Shown piece after piece: positions 1-6,238 of a DNA stretch of 8,327 nt (the first letter of the stretch is position 1; each line of letters begins with the position of its first letter). Position numbers and translations under genes: made by a program. This DNA is from JBCDCU01 sp039180865 (GTDB lineage: Bacteria > Pseudomonadota > Alphaproteobacteria > Rhizobiales > JACESI01). The stretch is taken from the NCBI GenBank assembly GCA_039180865.1, contig JBCDCZ010000206.1:1-8327 (forward strand). The letters run 5' to 3'. Below the pieces are notes generated by a model. That model worked only from the letters and a program-made list of their open reading frames with translations. It was not told where the DNA came from and ran no database searches.

Positions 1-97
1 CGCCTATAAACCTGTACTGTAACATTGGTCAGCTCTTCGCGTCGCACCATACGTAATGCACCGGCTTGCGGTGCGTTAAACTCGGGCGTTTAAACCG
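1..97. other. Left-edge non-coding stretch with two overlapping hairpins
   Basis: No gene is supported here. The sequence holds a 10-bp inverted repeat with one G-U pair (arms 54-63 and 69-78, loop GCTTG). It also holds a second, partly overlapping stem (76-81 with 88-93) that includes the palindrome GTTTAAAC at 88-95. The two stems share bases, so only one can form at a time. Neither is followed by a T tract on either strand, so they do not look like intrinsic terminators. They lie just past the barrel-gene terminator on the minus strand and may be extra 3' structure or part of the next gene's upstream region. Confidence 0.45.
3..32 (-). promoter_or_regulatory. Possible sigma-70-type promoter for a gene beyond the left edge
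   Basis: Reading the minus strand, CTGACC (27-32, four of six matches to TTGACA) is followed after 18 nt by TATAGG (3-8, four of six matches to TATAAT), or after 17 nt by TTATAG. It lies downstream of the barrel-gene terminator, where the next minus-strand gene would need its own promoter. This is pattern matching only. Such weak matches are common by chance and the presumed gene is not in view. Confidence 0.22.
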
Positions 98-125
98 AAA
101 AAGCGGCGGGATTTGAGCCCGCCGC
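98..125 (-). terminator. Intrinsic terminator of the outer-membrane barrel gene
   Basis: On the minus strand a perfect 8-bp GC-rich stem, GCGGCGGG with CCCGCCGC (arms 118-125 and 103-110, loop CTCAAAT), runs directly into five T residues (98-102). It begins about 30 nt after the stop codon of the barrel gene. Stem, loop and U tract fit a Rho-independent terminator. The plus-strand side lacks a T tract, so it acts mainly leftwards. Confidence 0.88.
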
Positions 126-155
126 CTTCTGGGAAAAATCCCGGGGAAATTCAGT

Positions 156-1010
156 CTATTTGAAAACCGCGTGGCTAACCGGCTGATGGTTCTTGCCGAA
201 GGTATAACGTAAGCCAAGACGGAATTCGTGCCCCTGTAGGCCATCGTCAATGACAGGTCCGACGGCCGTGAAAGCAACCGGGCCATCCTGAATGCGGATA
301 TAGCGGTAGTTCGCATCAAGAAGCAGATTATGCGTGAGATCGAGAGAGGCCCCTGCCGTGACATTCCACGCAAAACGAACATCGGAATTGCCACCAAAGA
401 TCTGGTTAGCCTCGCCGCTCGGGTTGACGGCGGCTAGATCACCTGCTGAAGCACCTGGCGTATTCGCTGCGGTCGGGTTGTCCCGGCTTACATAATTGTC
501 ATAGTCCACGAATGCGAAACCTGCACCACCGCCGACATAAGGCTTAAATCTGCCATGCGAGCGCAGATCAAAGTAAGCGTTGGCGAAGAACGTATAGAGA
601 TCCTTGTTGACCTCTTGCGGCAGGATAATGTCGTCAGGGATTGTTCCGGCAGCCAGACACGCACCACACGGAACCGTCGCGTCAACCTGCTTGTTGGTAC
701 GAATGTCAAACGTCAGATCGGCCCGGAAGTACTTTTTGAACTTGTAGCCGATACCACCACCGATCACGAGCGCGGGATCAGCGTTTTCGTCGTCGAACTG
801 AGTGGTAAACCCGGCAACATCGTTTTGAAACGCTAATGAAGGGTCTTTCCAGATCGAAGCACCAATATCACCGCGTAGATAAAATCCGCCGGTTGCTACT
901 TTTCTAGGTTTTTCGAAAATCGGTGGGTCAAGGTCTGCTGCTTGCGCAGAGGACACAGCAAGTCCCGTGGCAATGGCCGCAATCAGACCGGCAGTTACAA
1001 AACGACTCAT
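156..1010 (-). CDS. Outer-membrane beta-barrel protein (Omp25/Omp31-like small porin/adhesin family)
   Basis: Predicted 284-residue outer-membrane protein. A Sec signal peptide with a hydrophobic core (about residues 5-20) ends in AQA, giving cleavage after residue 24. The rest shows eight alternating hydrophobic/aromatic segments, near 41-55, 79-92, 94-106, 137-152, 155-172, 210-227, 228-242 and 260-272. This is the layout of an OmpA-type eight-stranded barrel, as in Rhizobiales Omp25/Omp31 and related opacity-like proteins. The start is supported by GAGG 8 nt upstream. Two oddities stand out. A CGAC-type Cys pair (C115, C118) sits in the predicted surface loop between strands 3 and 4. About 12 residues follow the last strand, whereas these barrels usually end at an aromatic residue. 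The gene follows glmM after 285 bp and has its own terminator. Its exact function (structural, adhesin or channel) cannot be told from sequence. Confidence 0.85.
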   Translation of the reverse strand: MSRFVTAGLIAAIATGLAVSSAQAADLDPPIFEKPRKVATGGFYLRGDIGASIWKDPSLAFQNDVAGFTTQFDDENADPALVIGGGIGYKFKKYFRADLTFDIRTNKQVDATVPCGACLAAGTIPDDIILPQEVNKDLYTFFANAYFDLRSHGRFKPYVGGGAGFAFVDYDNYVSRDNPTAANTPGASAGDLAAVNPSGEANQIFGGNSDVRFAWNVTAGASLDLTHNLLLDANYRYIRIQDGPVAFTAVGPVIDDGLQGHEFRLGLRYTFGKNHQPVSHAVFK

Positions 1011-1016
1011 GGACTC
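1004..1016. promoter_or_regulatory. Two GANTC (CcrM methylation) sites around the barrel-gene start codon
   Basis: GACTC occurs at 1004-1008 and again at 1012-1016, within a short direct repeat of GACTCAT that spans the start codon. GANTC is the target of the cell-cycle methyltransferase CcrM in alphaproteobacteria. That CcrM acts here, or that methylation affects expression, is inference. Confidence 0.35.
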
Positions 1017-1295
1017 ATCCTCATCATACAGTTCCGCCTGTCCACTGCAGGCTTTGGCTATGTATTGGACGAAAATCCTTAAAAGCTGATTAACTATGTT
1101 TGTTCACCACGATCATTAACCAAGTTAAATTAAAGTATTAACGACAGGTTACCAACAATATGGCAGAACGCCCAACATATGAATGAGTGTTAATATTAGT
1201 TTCGAAGATATTAATTTAGAAATATCGTCTGCAGCAGTCTCGCCAAATGGCAAAACCACTGAACGTAATTTAAAGAATCGAGAGACCGTGTCAGA
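1011..1295. other. AT-rich intergenic region between glmM and the barrel gene
   Basis: This 285-bp spacer holds no convincing gene and no clear intrinsic terminator for glmM. It is much richer in A and T than its neighbours. It has four TTAA boxes within 26 bp (1116-1119, 1125-1128, 1130-1133, 1138-1141) plus one at 1090-1093. It also has two overlapping inverted repeats: TTAATAT at 1190-1196 with ATATTAA at 1208-1214, and GATATT at 1207-1212 with AATATC at 1221-1226. This is the expected place for the barrel gene's promoter and operators. I could not choose a single -35/-10 pair: TTGGTA with TAATTT at 17-nt spacing is one weak option on the minus strand. Confidence 0.6.
1190..1226. repeat. 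Overlapping AT-rich inverted repeats upstream of the barrel gene
   Basis: Two perfect inverted repeats share bases. TTAATAT (1190-1196) pairs with ATATTAA (1208-1214), and GATATT (1207-1212) pairs with AATATC (1221-1226). They could be protein-binding operators or weak hairpins. AT-rich DNA forms such palindromes easily by chance. Confidence 0.4.
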
Positions 1296-2642
1296 TCAGG
1301 CAGCAACTTCGCTGACAGCTTCGATGATGTCATCGACAACGTTTTCGACAACCGCGCTATCATCACCCTCAGCCATAACCCTGATCAGCGGTTCCGTGCC
1401 GGACTTTCTGATCACGACGCGGCCGGAATTGCCCAATCTGGCGCGACCGTCATCGATCGCTTGTTTAACGAGATCGGCTTCAAGCGGCTCACCGCCCGAA
1501 TAGCGGGCATTCTTCAGGATTTGCGGCACGCGTTCAAAACGGTGGCAGACTTCGCTAACCGGCTTTTGTTCCCGTGCAACCACAGACATGATCTGAAGGG
1601 CCGCCACAAGGCCATCGCCAGTGGTCGCATAATCGGACAAGATGATATGTCCTGACTGCTCACCGCCAACATTAACACCCTGCTCGCGCATTTGTTCAAC
1701 GACATAGCGGTCGCCGACTTTGGTGCGATGTAATTTGAGGTGCTGATCGGAAAGAAATCTTTCCAGTCCAAGGTTGGACATGATGGTAGCGACAATTCCA
1801 TCGCTGGAAAGACGTTCTTCGCGTTTCCAGGATTCGGCGATCACTGCCATGAGCTGGTCGCCATCAACGACCTCGCTCTTTTCATCGACAATAATGACCC
1901 GGTCCGCGTCGCCGTCGAGGGCAATACCGATATCGGCCCGCACTTCGTTGACCTTGCGGCGTAGCAGATCGACATTCGTCGAACCGCATTCCTTGTTGAT
2001 GTTTGTGCCGTTCGGATCTGTGCCAATCGTCACGACCTCTGCGCCAAGTTCCCACAGTGCCGCTGGCGCAGCCCTGTATGCAGCGCCGTTTGAGCAGTCG
2101 ATCGCGACACGCAATCCCTCGAAACTCATATTGCGTGGCAAGGTTCGTTTCGCATATTCGACATAGCGCTCAACAACACCTTCAACCCGCTTGGCTCTCC
2201 CGATGTCACCGTTTGAAGCAAGCTTTCCGCTGAGATCCTGATCGAGCAGGGTTTCGATCTCACGCTCGATCTCGTCCGAGAGCTTGTAGCCGTCGGGACC
2301 AAACAGCTTGATGCCGTTGTCGTGATACGGATTGTGCGACGCGGATATCATGACACCAATATCGGCGCGCATGGATCGCGTCAGCATTGCAACACCGGGC
2401 GTAGGGATCGGTCCAAGCAGAAACACATCGACGCCAACCGCGGTAAAGCCGGCGACCATAGCGTTTTCGATCATATAGCCGGAAAGGCGGGTGTCTTTGC
2501 CAATAATAACCCGATGGCGATGGTCACCGTTTCTGAACATGAGACCGGCGGACATCCCGACCTTCATCGCGACTTCCGGTGTGATAGGCCAGACGTTGGC
2601 CCGGCCACGGATCCCATCCGTTCCGAAAAATTTGCGTGCCAT
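1296..2642 (-). CDS. glmM: Phosphoglucosamine mutase
   Basis: Cytoplasmic enzyme that interconverts glucosamine-6-phosphate and glucosamine-1-phosphate, the second step from fructose-6-phosphate to UDP-GlcNAc and so a precursor step for peptidoglycan and LPS. The 448 residues match the family's usual length of about 445, with all alpha-D-phosphohexomutase signatures in order: the N-terminal FGTDGIRG (6-13); the phosphoserine loop ISASHNP with catalytic Ser102, the same number as in E. coli GlmM; the metal loop DGDADR (243-248); the sugar loop GGEQSGH (326-332); and the phosphate-binding RKSGTEPLIRVM (412-423). Nothing essential is missing. The start is preceded by GGGGT 5 nt upstream. It sits downstream of ftsH, as in many bacteria, but the ftsH terminator implies a separate promoter in the leader of about 160 bp. 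Confidence 0.98.
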   Translation of the reverse strand: MARKFFGTDGIRGRANVWPITPEVAMKVGMSAGLMFRNGDHRHRVIIGKDTRLSGYMIENAMVAGFTAVGVDVFLLGPIPTPGVAMLTRSMRADIGVMISASHNPYHDNGIKLFGPDGYKLSDEIEREIETLLDQDLSGKLASNGDIGRAKRVEGVVERYVEYAKRTLPRNMSFEGLRVAIDCSNGAAYRAAPAALWELGAEVVTIGTDPNGTNINKECGSTNVDLLRRKVNEVRADIGIALDGDADRVIIVDEKSEVVDGDQLMAVIAESWKREERLSSDGIVATIMSNLGLERFLSDQHLKLHRTKVGDRYVVEQMREQGVNVGGEQSGHIILSDYATTGDGLVAALQIMSVVAREQKPVSEVCHRFERVPQILKNARYSGGEPLEADLVKQAIDDGRARLGNSGRVVIRKSGTEPLIRVMAEGDDSAVVENVVDDIIEAVSEVAA

Positions 2643-2802
2643 GATTTACCCCATCGGCTGCTTTCAGAGCGCGCTTCTTTCCCGTCGCGTACTGAGCATT
2701 ACCTTTTATGCGCCACCCACTAGACGAACGTATTAGCTGCGAGCGCATCAGCTGCAAAAACAAATACGGAAACAAGCCGTTTAGATTTCGTTACAGCATA
2801 GC
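2643..2802 (-). promoter_or_regulatory. glmM leader with a weak promoter candidate and a direct repeat
   Basis: Because ftsH ends in a strong terminator, glmM should have its own promoter here. On the minus strand TTTGCA is followed after 17 nt by TAATAC (-35 at about 2755-2760, -10 at about 2732-2737). The match to consensus is only partial (four of six and three of six). The same stretch holds a 12-bp imperfect direct repeat, GCAGCTGATGCG and GCAGCTAATACG, separated by CTC, with 10 of 12 positions equal. Either could be coincidental. Confidence 0.3.
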
Positions 2803-2827
2803 AAAAAACCCCGCCGAAGCGGGGTTT
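2803..2827 (-). terminator. Intrinsic terminator of ftsH with UUCG tetraloop
   Basis: On the minus strand a 9-bp stem (arms 2819-2827 and 2806-2814) closes on the loop TTCG flanked by C and G. This is the exceptionally stable C(UUCG)G tetraloop. It runs into a T tract (2803-2808) and starts 32 nt after the ftsH stop codon. It should end most ftsH transcripts. Only three T residues follow on the plus strand, so the direction is leftward. Confidence 0.93.
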
Positions 2828-2838
2828 CAACTTTGCTA

Positions 2839-2857
2839 ACGGTTAATTTCTAACCGT
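2839..2857 (-). repeat. Small hairpin between the ftsH stop and its terminator
   Basis: A perfect 7-bp inverted repeat, ACGGTTA at 2839-2845 with TAACCGT at 2851-2857 and a 5-nt loop, lies 2 nt past the ftsH stop codon and just before the main terminator. It has no U tract of its own. It could protect the mRNA 3' end or be chance. Confidence 0.5.
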
Positions 2858-2859
2858 AA

Positions 2860-4785
2860 CTAACCTTGCGGTTGCGGCTCAAGGCCACCAGGGTCCTCGC
2901 CACCTGACGATTTCGGCTTACCCGTTGTCGGGATAGCGGACCCGCGGCTCGGCGGTGTCGCTTCAGTGTCGTCCCGCTCCGGCGGCTTGCCATCAAGGAG
3001 ATCCTTGATCTCCTGGCCGGTTAGCGTTTCGTATTCCAGAAGGCCTTGAGCGATCGTGTGAAGCTGATCTTCGTGATCAGTCAGCACCTCACGTGCTTTA
3101 CCGTACCCGGCATTCACAAAGTTCGCGATCTCTTCATCAACGATCTTCTGGGTTTCATCCGAGACGTTCTGTTGCTTTGCAACCGAGTGACCAAGGAAGA
3201 CCTCATCCTGATTATCGCTGTAAAGCAGCGGGCCAAGCTTGTCGGACATACCGAATTGCGTCGCCATTGCGCGGGCAAGGTTGGTGGCCATTTTAATGTC
3301 GGCTGAAGCGCCTGATGTCACCTTGTCGTAACCGAAGATGATTTCTTCGGCGACCCGCCCGCCCATGGCAACCGCCAGGTCAGCATGGCACTTGGCGCGC
3401 GTCAGGGAAACCTGATCCTTTTCAGGAAGCCTCATAACCATACCAAGGGCCCTGCCGCGTGGAATGATCGTCGCTTTGTGAATCGGGTCTGACGCCGGCA
3501 TATGCAGGCTCACCAATGCGTGGCCAGCCTCGTGATAGGCAGTCAGTTTCTTTTCTTCTTCAGTCATAACGAGCGTGCGGCGCTCCGCTCCCATCATGAC
3601 CTTATCCTTGGCATCTTCGAACTCGGCCATCGTCACAAGCCGTTTCGAACGACGTGCGGCGAGAAGGGCTGCCTCGTTAACGAGGTTCATGAGGTCGGCA
3701 CCGGAGAAGCCGGGCGTTCCCCGTGCAAGGGTCTTAAGATCCACATCCGGCGCGAGCGGAACCTTGCGGACATGAACTTTAAGGATTTTTTCGCGACCGG
3801 TAATATCCGGATTCGGAACCGTGATCTGACGGTCGAAACGACCTGGGCGCAGAAGTGCCGGGTCGAGAACATCCGGGCGGTTGGTTGCTGCGATAATGAT
3901 GACACCTTCATTGGCTTCAAAACCATCCATCTCAACGAGAAGCTGGTTGAGCGTCTGCTCGCGTTCATCGTTGCCGCCACCAAGACCGGCGCCGCGATGC
4001 CGTCCAACCGCGTCGATCTCATCGATAAAGATGATGCACGGAGAGTTCTTCTTCGCCTGCTCGAACATGTCTCGAACGCGGGATGCGCCGACACCCACAA
4101 ACATTTCAACGAAGTCAGAACCGGAGATCGTGAAAAACGGGACGTTGGCTTCACCAGCAACCGCACGCGCAATCAGCGTCTTACCGGTGCCAGGAGGTCC
4201 GACCAGCAACACACCGCGCGGGATACGTCCGCCAAGGCGTTGGAACTTTTGCGGATCCCGAAGGAATTCAACGATCTCTTCAAGATCTTCTTTTGCTTCA
4301 TCAACACCCGCGACATCATCGAAGACAACACGCCCGTTCGCTTCTGTCAGCAGCTTGGCTTTCGATTTTCCAAAACCCATGGCTTTGCCGCTGCCGCCCT
4401 GCATCTGGCGCATGAAGAAGATCCAGACACCGATCAAAAGAAGCATCGGGAACCAATTGATAAGCGCGCTCAGAATGGGCGAGCCCTTCGGTTCGGGCCG
4501 AACATTGATCGTAATCCGCTTGTCCTGGAGAAGCGGGATCAGATTGGGGTCATTCGGCGGTGCATTCGTCGTGAACCGACGATTGTCGACCGTCGTGCCG
4601 TAGACCTTACCGTCACTGATTTCGACACTTTCGACCCGTCCACCCTCGACATCCTGAATAAACTGCGAATACGGAATTTCAGCCGCTGCAGTCTGCGGGT
4701 TCTGGTTCTGAAAGAGCTGATACAGCGCCACGAGCAGCAAAAGCATGACCACCCAAAGCGCGAAATTCTTGAAGTTGGAGTTCAT
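2860..4785 (-). CDS. ftsH: ATP-dependent zinc metalloprotease FtsH
   Basis: Membrane-anchored hexameric AAA+ protease that extracts and degrades misfolded membrane proteins and regulatory proteins (in E. coli LpxC and sigma-32). The 641 residues contain TM1 (about 9-26), a periplasmic domain (about 27-103), TM2 (about 104-125), Walker A GPPGTGKT (196-203), pore loop FVGVG (229-233), Walker B with FIDEID (253-258), the second region of homology ending RPGRFDR (313-319), the zinc site HEAGH (418-422), and the third zinc ligand Asp near 496 in TSGASADIK. The C-terminal tail of about 40 residues is Pro/Gly-rich and probably disordered. The ATG at 4785 is chosen over the TTG just before it because AAGGGA lies 6 nt from the ATG but only 3 nt from the TTG. 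It is followed by a strong terminator. Confidence 0.98.
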   Translation of the reverse strand: MNSNFKNFALWVVMLLLLVALYQLFQNQNPQTAAAEIPYSQFIQDVEGGRVESVEISDGKVYGTTVDNRRFTTNAPPNDPNLIPLLQDKRITINVRPEPKGSPILSALINWFPMLLLIGVWIFFMRQMQGGSGKAMGFGKSKAKLLTEANGRVVFDDVAGVDEAKEDLEEIVEFLRDPQKFQRLGGRIPRGVLLVGPPGTGKTLIARAVAGEANVPFFTISGSDFVEMFVGVGASRVRDMFEQAKKNSPCIIFIDEIDAVGRHRGAGLGGGNDEREQTLNQLLVEMDGFEANEGVIIIAATNRPDVLDPALLRPGRFDRQITVPNPDITGREKILKVHVRKVPLAPDVDLKTLARGTPGFSGADLMNLVNEAALLAARRSKRLVTMAEFEDAKDKVMMGAERRTLVMTEEEKKLTAYHEAGHALVSLHMPASDPIHKATIIPRGRALGMVMRLPEKDQVSLTRAKCHADLAVAMGGRVAEEIIFGYDKVTSGASADIKMATNLARAMATQFGMSDKLGPLLYSDNQDEVFLGHSVAKQQNVSDETQKIVDEEIANFVNAGYGKAREVLTDHEDQLHTIAQGLLEYETLTGQEIKDLLDGKPPERDDTEATPPSRGSAIPTTGKPKSSGGEDPGGLEPQPQG

Positions 4786-4791
4786 CAACGA

Positions 4792-4797
4792 TCCCTT
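4792..4797 (-). promoter_or_regulatory. Ribosome binding site that sets the ftsH start
   Basis: AAGGGA ends 6 nt before the ATG at 4785. The adjacent TTG codon at 4788, which could extend the frame by one residue, is only 3 nt away, so the ATG is preferred. Confidence 0.75.
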
Positions 4798-4800
4798 TTG

Positions 4801-4828
4801 GACGCCATTGCCGAGATTTGGCGGCGTC
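4801..4828 (-). repeat. Hairpin in the ftsH 5' leader next to the ribosome binding site
   Basis: GACGCC (4801-4806) pairs with GGCGTC (4823-4828). GCC and GGC continue the stem inwards past a 3-nt bulge, giving about nine GC-rich pairs and a 7-nt loop. On the mRNA its 3' base lies about 3 nt upstream of the ftsH Shine-Dalgarno, so it could affect ribosome access or mRNA stability. Any regulatory role is inference. Confidence 0.5.
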
Positions 4829-4861
4829 TGCTTTCGTCAAAGATAACCGATATGAATACTA

Positions 4862-4887
4862 AATATGTAGCTACCGGATATTTTCAA
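4862..4887 (-). promoter_or_regulatory. Possible ftsH promoter, heat-shock-like spacing
   Basis: On the minus strand TTGAAA (4882-4887) is followed after 14 nt by CATATT (4862-4867). The short spacing and the TTGAAA / CAT elements resemble sigma-32 (RpoH) promoters, which drive ftsH in several bacteria. A longer-spaced sigma-70 reading (TATTTA at 16 nt) is also possible but matches poorly. The -35 lies inside an inverted repeat GATATT-N10-AATATC (4877-4898). This is a motif guess. ftsH could also be read through from tilS, since no terminator lies between them. Confidence 0.3.
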
Positions 4888-4927
4888 ACGGCAATATCGC
4901 CATAAAGCCATTCAAAGTCACGTGTTT

Positions 4928-6220
4928 CTAAGAAAGATTGTGAACCAAAGTGCGAACAGCGTTACCAAGGCTCCGGCGAAGGCGCCAATCATACTCAGGG
5001 ACGAAGGTTTGAAAAGCTCCGAGTCTTGGATAGATCCTGACGGTATGGATGTCTTTATCGTGGTCAATCAGGCCACTAACGGGCTTGGTCTCGGCGATAT
5101 GAGCATCATCATTTCCACTGGCATCTAACCCGCGCGCAGCATCAGGCAGAATCCAATATCGATTATCCCAAAGAAGAGGTACGCTTTCAGGATGTGGAAC
5201 GGGTGGAACATCCCGCTTTTCCCGGGCAACAACAAAGCTCTCTGGGTGTTTTCGGATTACGCATCGTGCCAGCGTGACGGTCTTCTGATGGGAGAGCGCA
5301 CGAGAAAGCGCTTCGGAAGGCACGAGATGATCTCGACCGCCGATCACCGACAGGATCGCTTGAAACGCTAGTTCAGACACGTTTTGGGGCATATTAACGA
5401 ACGCCTTGCGATCAATGACAACCCCCTCAGCTTCGCTCGGCCTTAAAGCACCATTGATGAGGTCGGCAGCATCCCTCGCCACGCAGTGCCGATATCGCCC
5501 GCTCATCGCGCCGAATTTTAGAAGTGCTCGCTTTAAATCACCGGCGTCTTCGAGCGCGGCACGCATTCGAACACGCTCATAATCCATATCGAGGTTGGTT
5601 GGGTCATCTATCCACGGGATCCCCTCAGACTTCAACACTATTTGAAGCGCCGCCCGGCTCTCCTGGAGCAGTGGACGCAGCAAGATGGTTGCATGGCCGG
5701 GCCCTTCAGACATAAGCGTCCGCTTACTCATCCCGCTCATACCACGGCGGCTTCCTTGGTCAGCAGCGCGTTTCAAACGCATAAGGAGCGTTTCAGCCTG
5801 ATCATCCCCGGTATGGGCAACAGCAAGCGCCGGGATCTGTTGCTGAACACAATATCGTGTCATCAACCGGTAGCGTTCTTCGCGAGCTCGGGCGGCGCGG
5901 CCGGTCGAAGGTTTTTCTCCGGTCCATTGCAACGTCTTATGAGGCACGTCGAGATCGGCACAAAGCTCTGACACAAATCGGGCTTCGTTCGCTGAAGCAG
6001 CCCGCATTCCGTGATCCACGGTTAAAACACTGATCTCACCACCGCCCAGTCGTGCTGCATGGGTCATCAAAATCAAGAGAGCAAGGGAATCGCTACCCCC
6101 CGAAACCCCAATGGAAATATGAGGGTAGTCGTCAAAGAGAGATGCGAGCGTTTCGATCAGACTGTCTGTGAGGCTGTCTTCAGCCAAAATCTCGTCGCTT
6201 TCTGGAACCGCCACGCCCAT
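4928..6220 (-). CDS. tilS: tRNA(Ile)-lysidine synthase
   Basis: Essential cytoplasmic enzyme that uses ATP and lysine to convert C34 of tRNA-Ile(CAU) to lysidine, switching its codon from AUG to AUA and its identity from Met to Ile. The 430 residues are close to E. coli TilS (432). The N-terminal N-type ATP-pyrophosphatase domain shows the PP-loop SGGSDS (40-45), VDHGMR (68-73) and AHTGDDQAETLLMRL (135-149). The C-terminal half is the less conserved tRNA-binding region. The start is the only ATG ahead of the PP-loop after the in-frame cpoB stop. It lies 18 nt after that stop and has no visible Shine-Dalgarno, so translation is probably coupled to cpoB. The gap to ftsH is 142 bp. Confidence 0.97.
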   Translation of the reverse strand: MGVAVPESDEILAEDSLTDSLIETLASLFDDYPHISIGVSGGSDSLALLILMTHAARLGGGEISVLTVDHGMRAASANEARFVSELCADLDVPHKTLQWTGEKPSTGRAARAREERYRLMTRYCVQQQIPALAVAHTGDDQAETLLMRLKRAADQGSRRGMSGMSKRTLMSEGPGHATILLRPLLQESRAALQIVLKSEGIPWIDDPTNLDMDYERVRMRAALEDAGDLKRALLKFGAMSGRYRHCVARDAADLINGALRPSEAEGVVIDRKAFVNMPQNVSELAFQAILSVIGGRDHLVPSEALSRALSHQKTVTLARCVIRKHPESFVVAREKRDVPPVPHPESVPLLWDNRYWILPDAARGLDASGNDDAHIAETKPVSGLIDHDKDIHTVRIYPRLGAFQTFVPEYDWRLRRSLGNAVRTLVHNLS

Positions 6221-6238
6221 CGCGTCAGCGCGTGACGA

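Noticed and set aside
29..397. A 122-codon minus-strand frame over the end of the barrel gene and its terminator
   Set aside because: It runs through the terminator hairpin, overlaps the barrel gene in another phase and has no domain signal.
1183..1503. A plus-strand frame of 106 codons over the glmM end and spacer
   Set aside because: More than half lies antisense to glmM, and the remainder is AT-rich spacer with no ribosome binding site or homology that I recognise.
3881..4603. A 240-codon plus-strand frame, also opposite ftsH
   Set aside because: Ser/Pro/Arg-rich shadow translation with no motif and no ribosome binding site. It overlaps another antisense frame in a different phase.
4786..4788. 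TTG as the ftsH start, one codon upstream
   Set aside because: It lies only 3 nt from the AAGGGA Shine-Dalgarno. The following ATG is correctly spaced at 6 nt.
3502..4905. A 467-codon open frame on the plus strand opposite ftsH
   Set aside because: It is antisense to a complete, fully conserved ftsH. Its predicted protein has no recognisable domain or ordered composition. Long antisense frames are common opposite GC-rich coding sequence.
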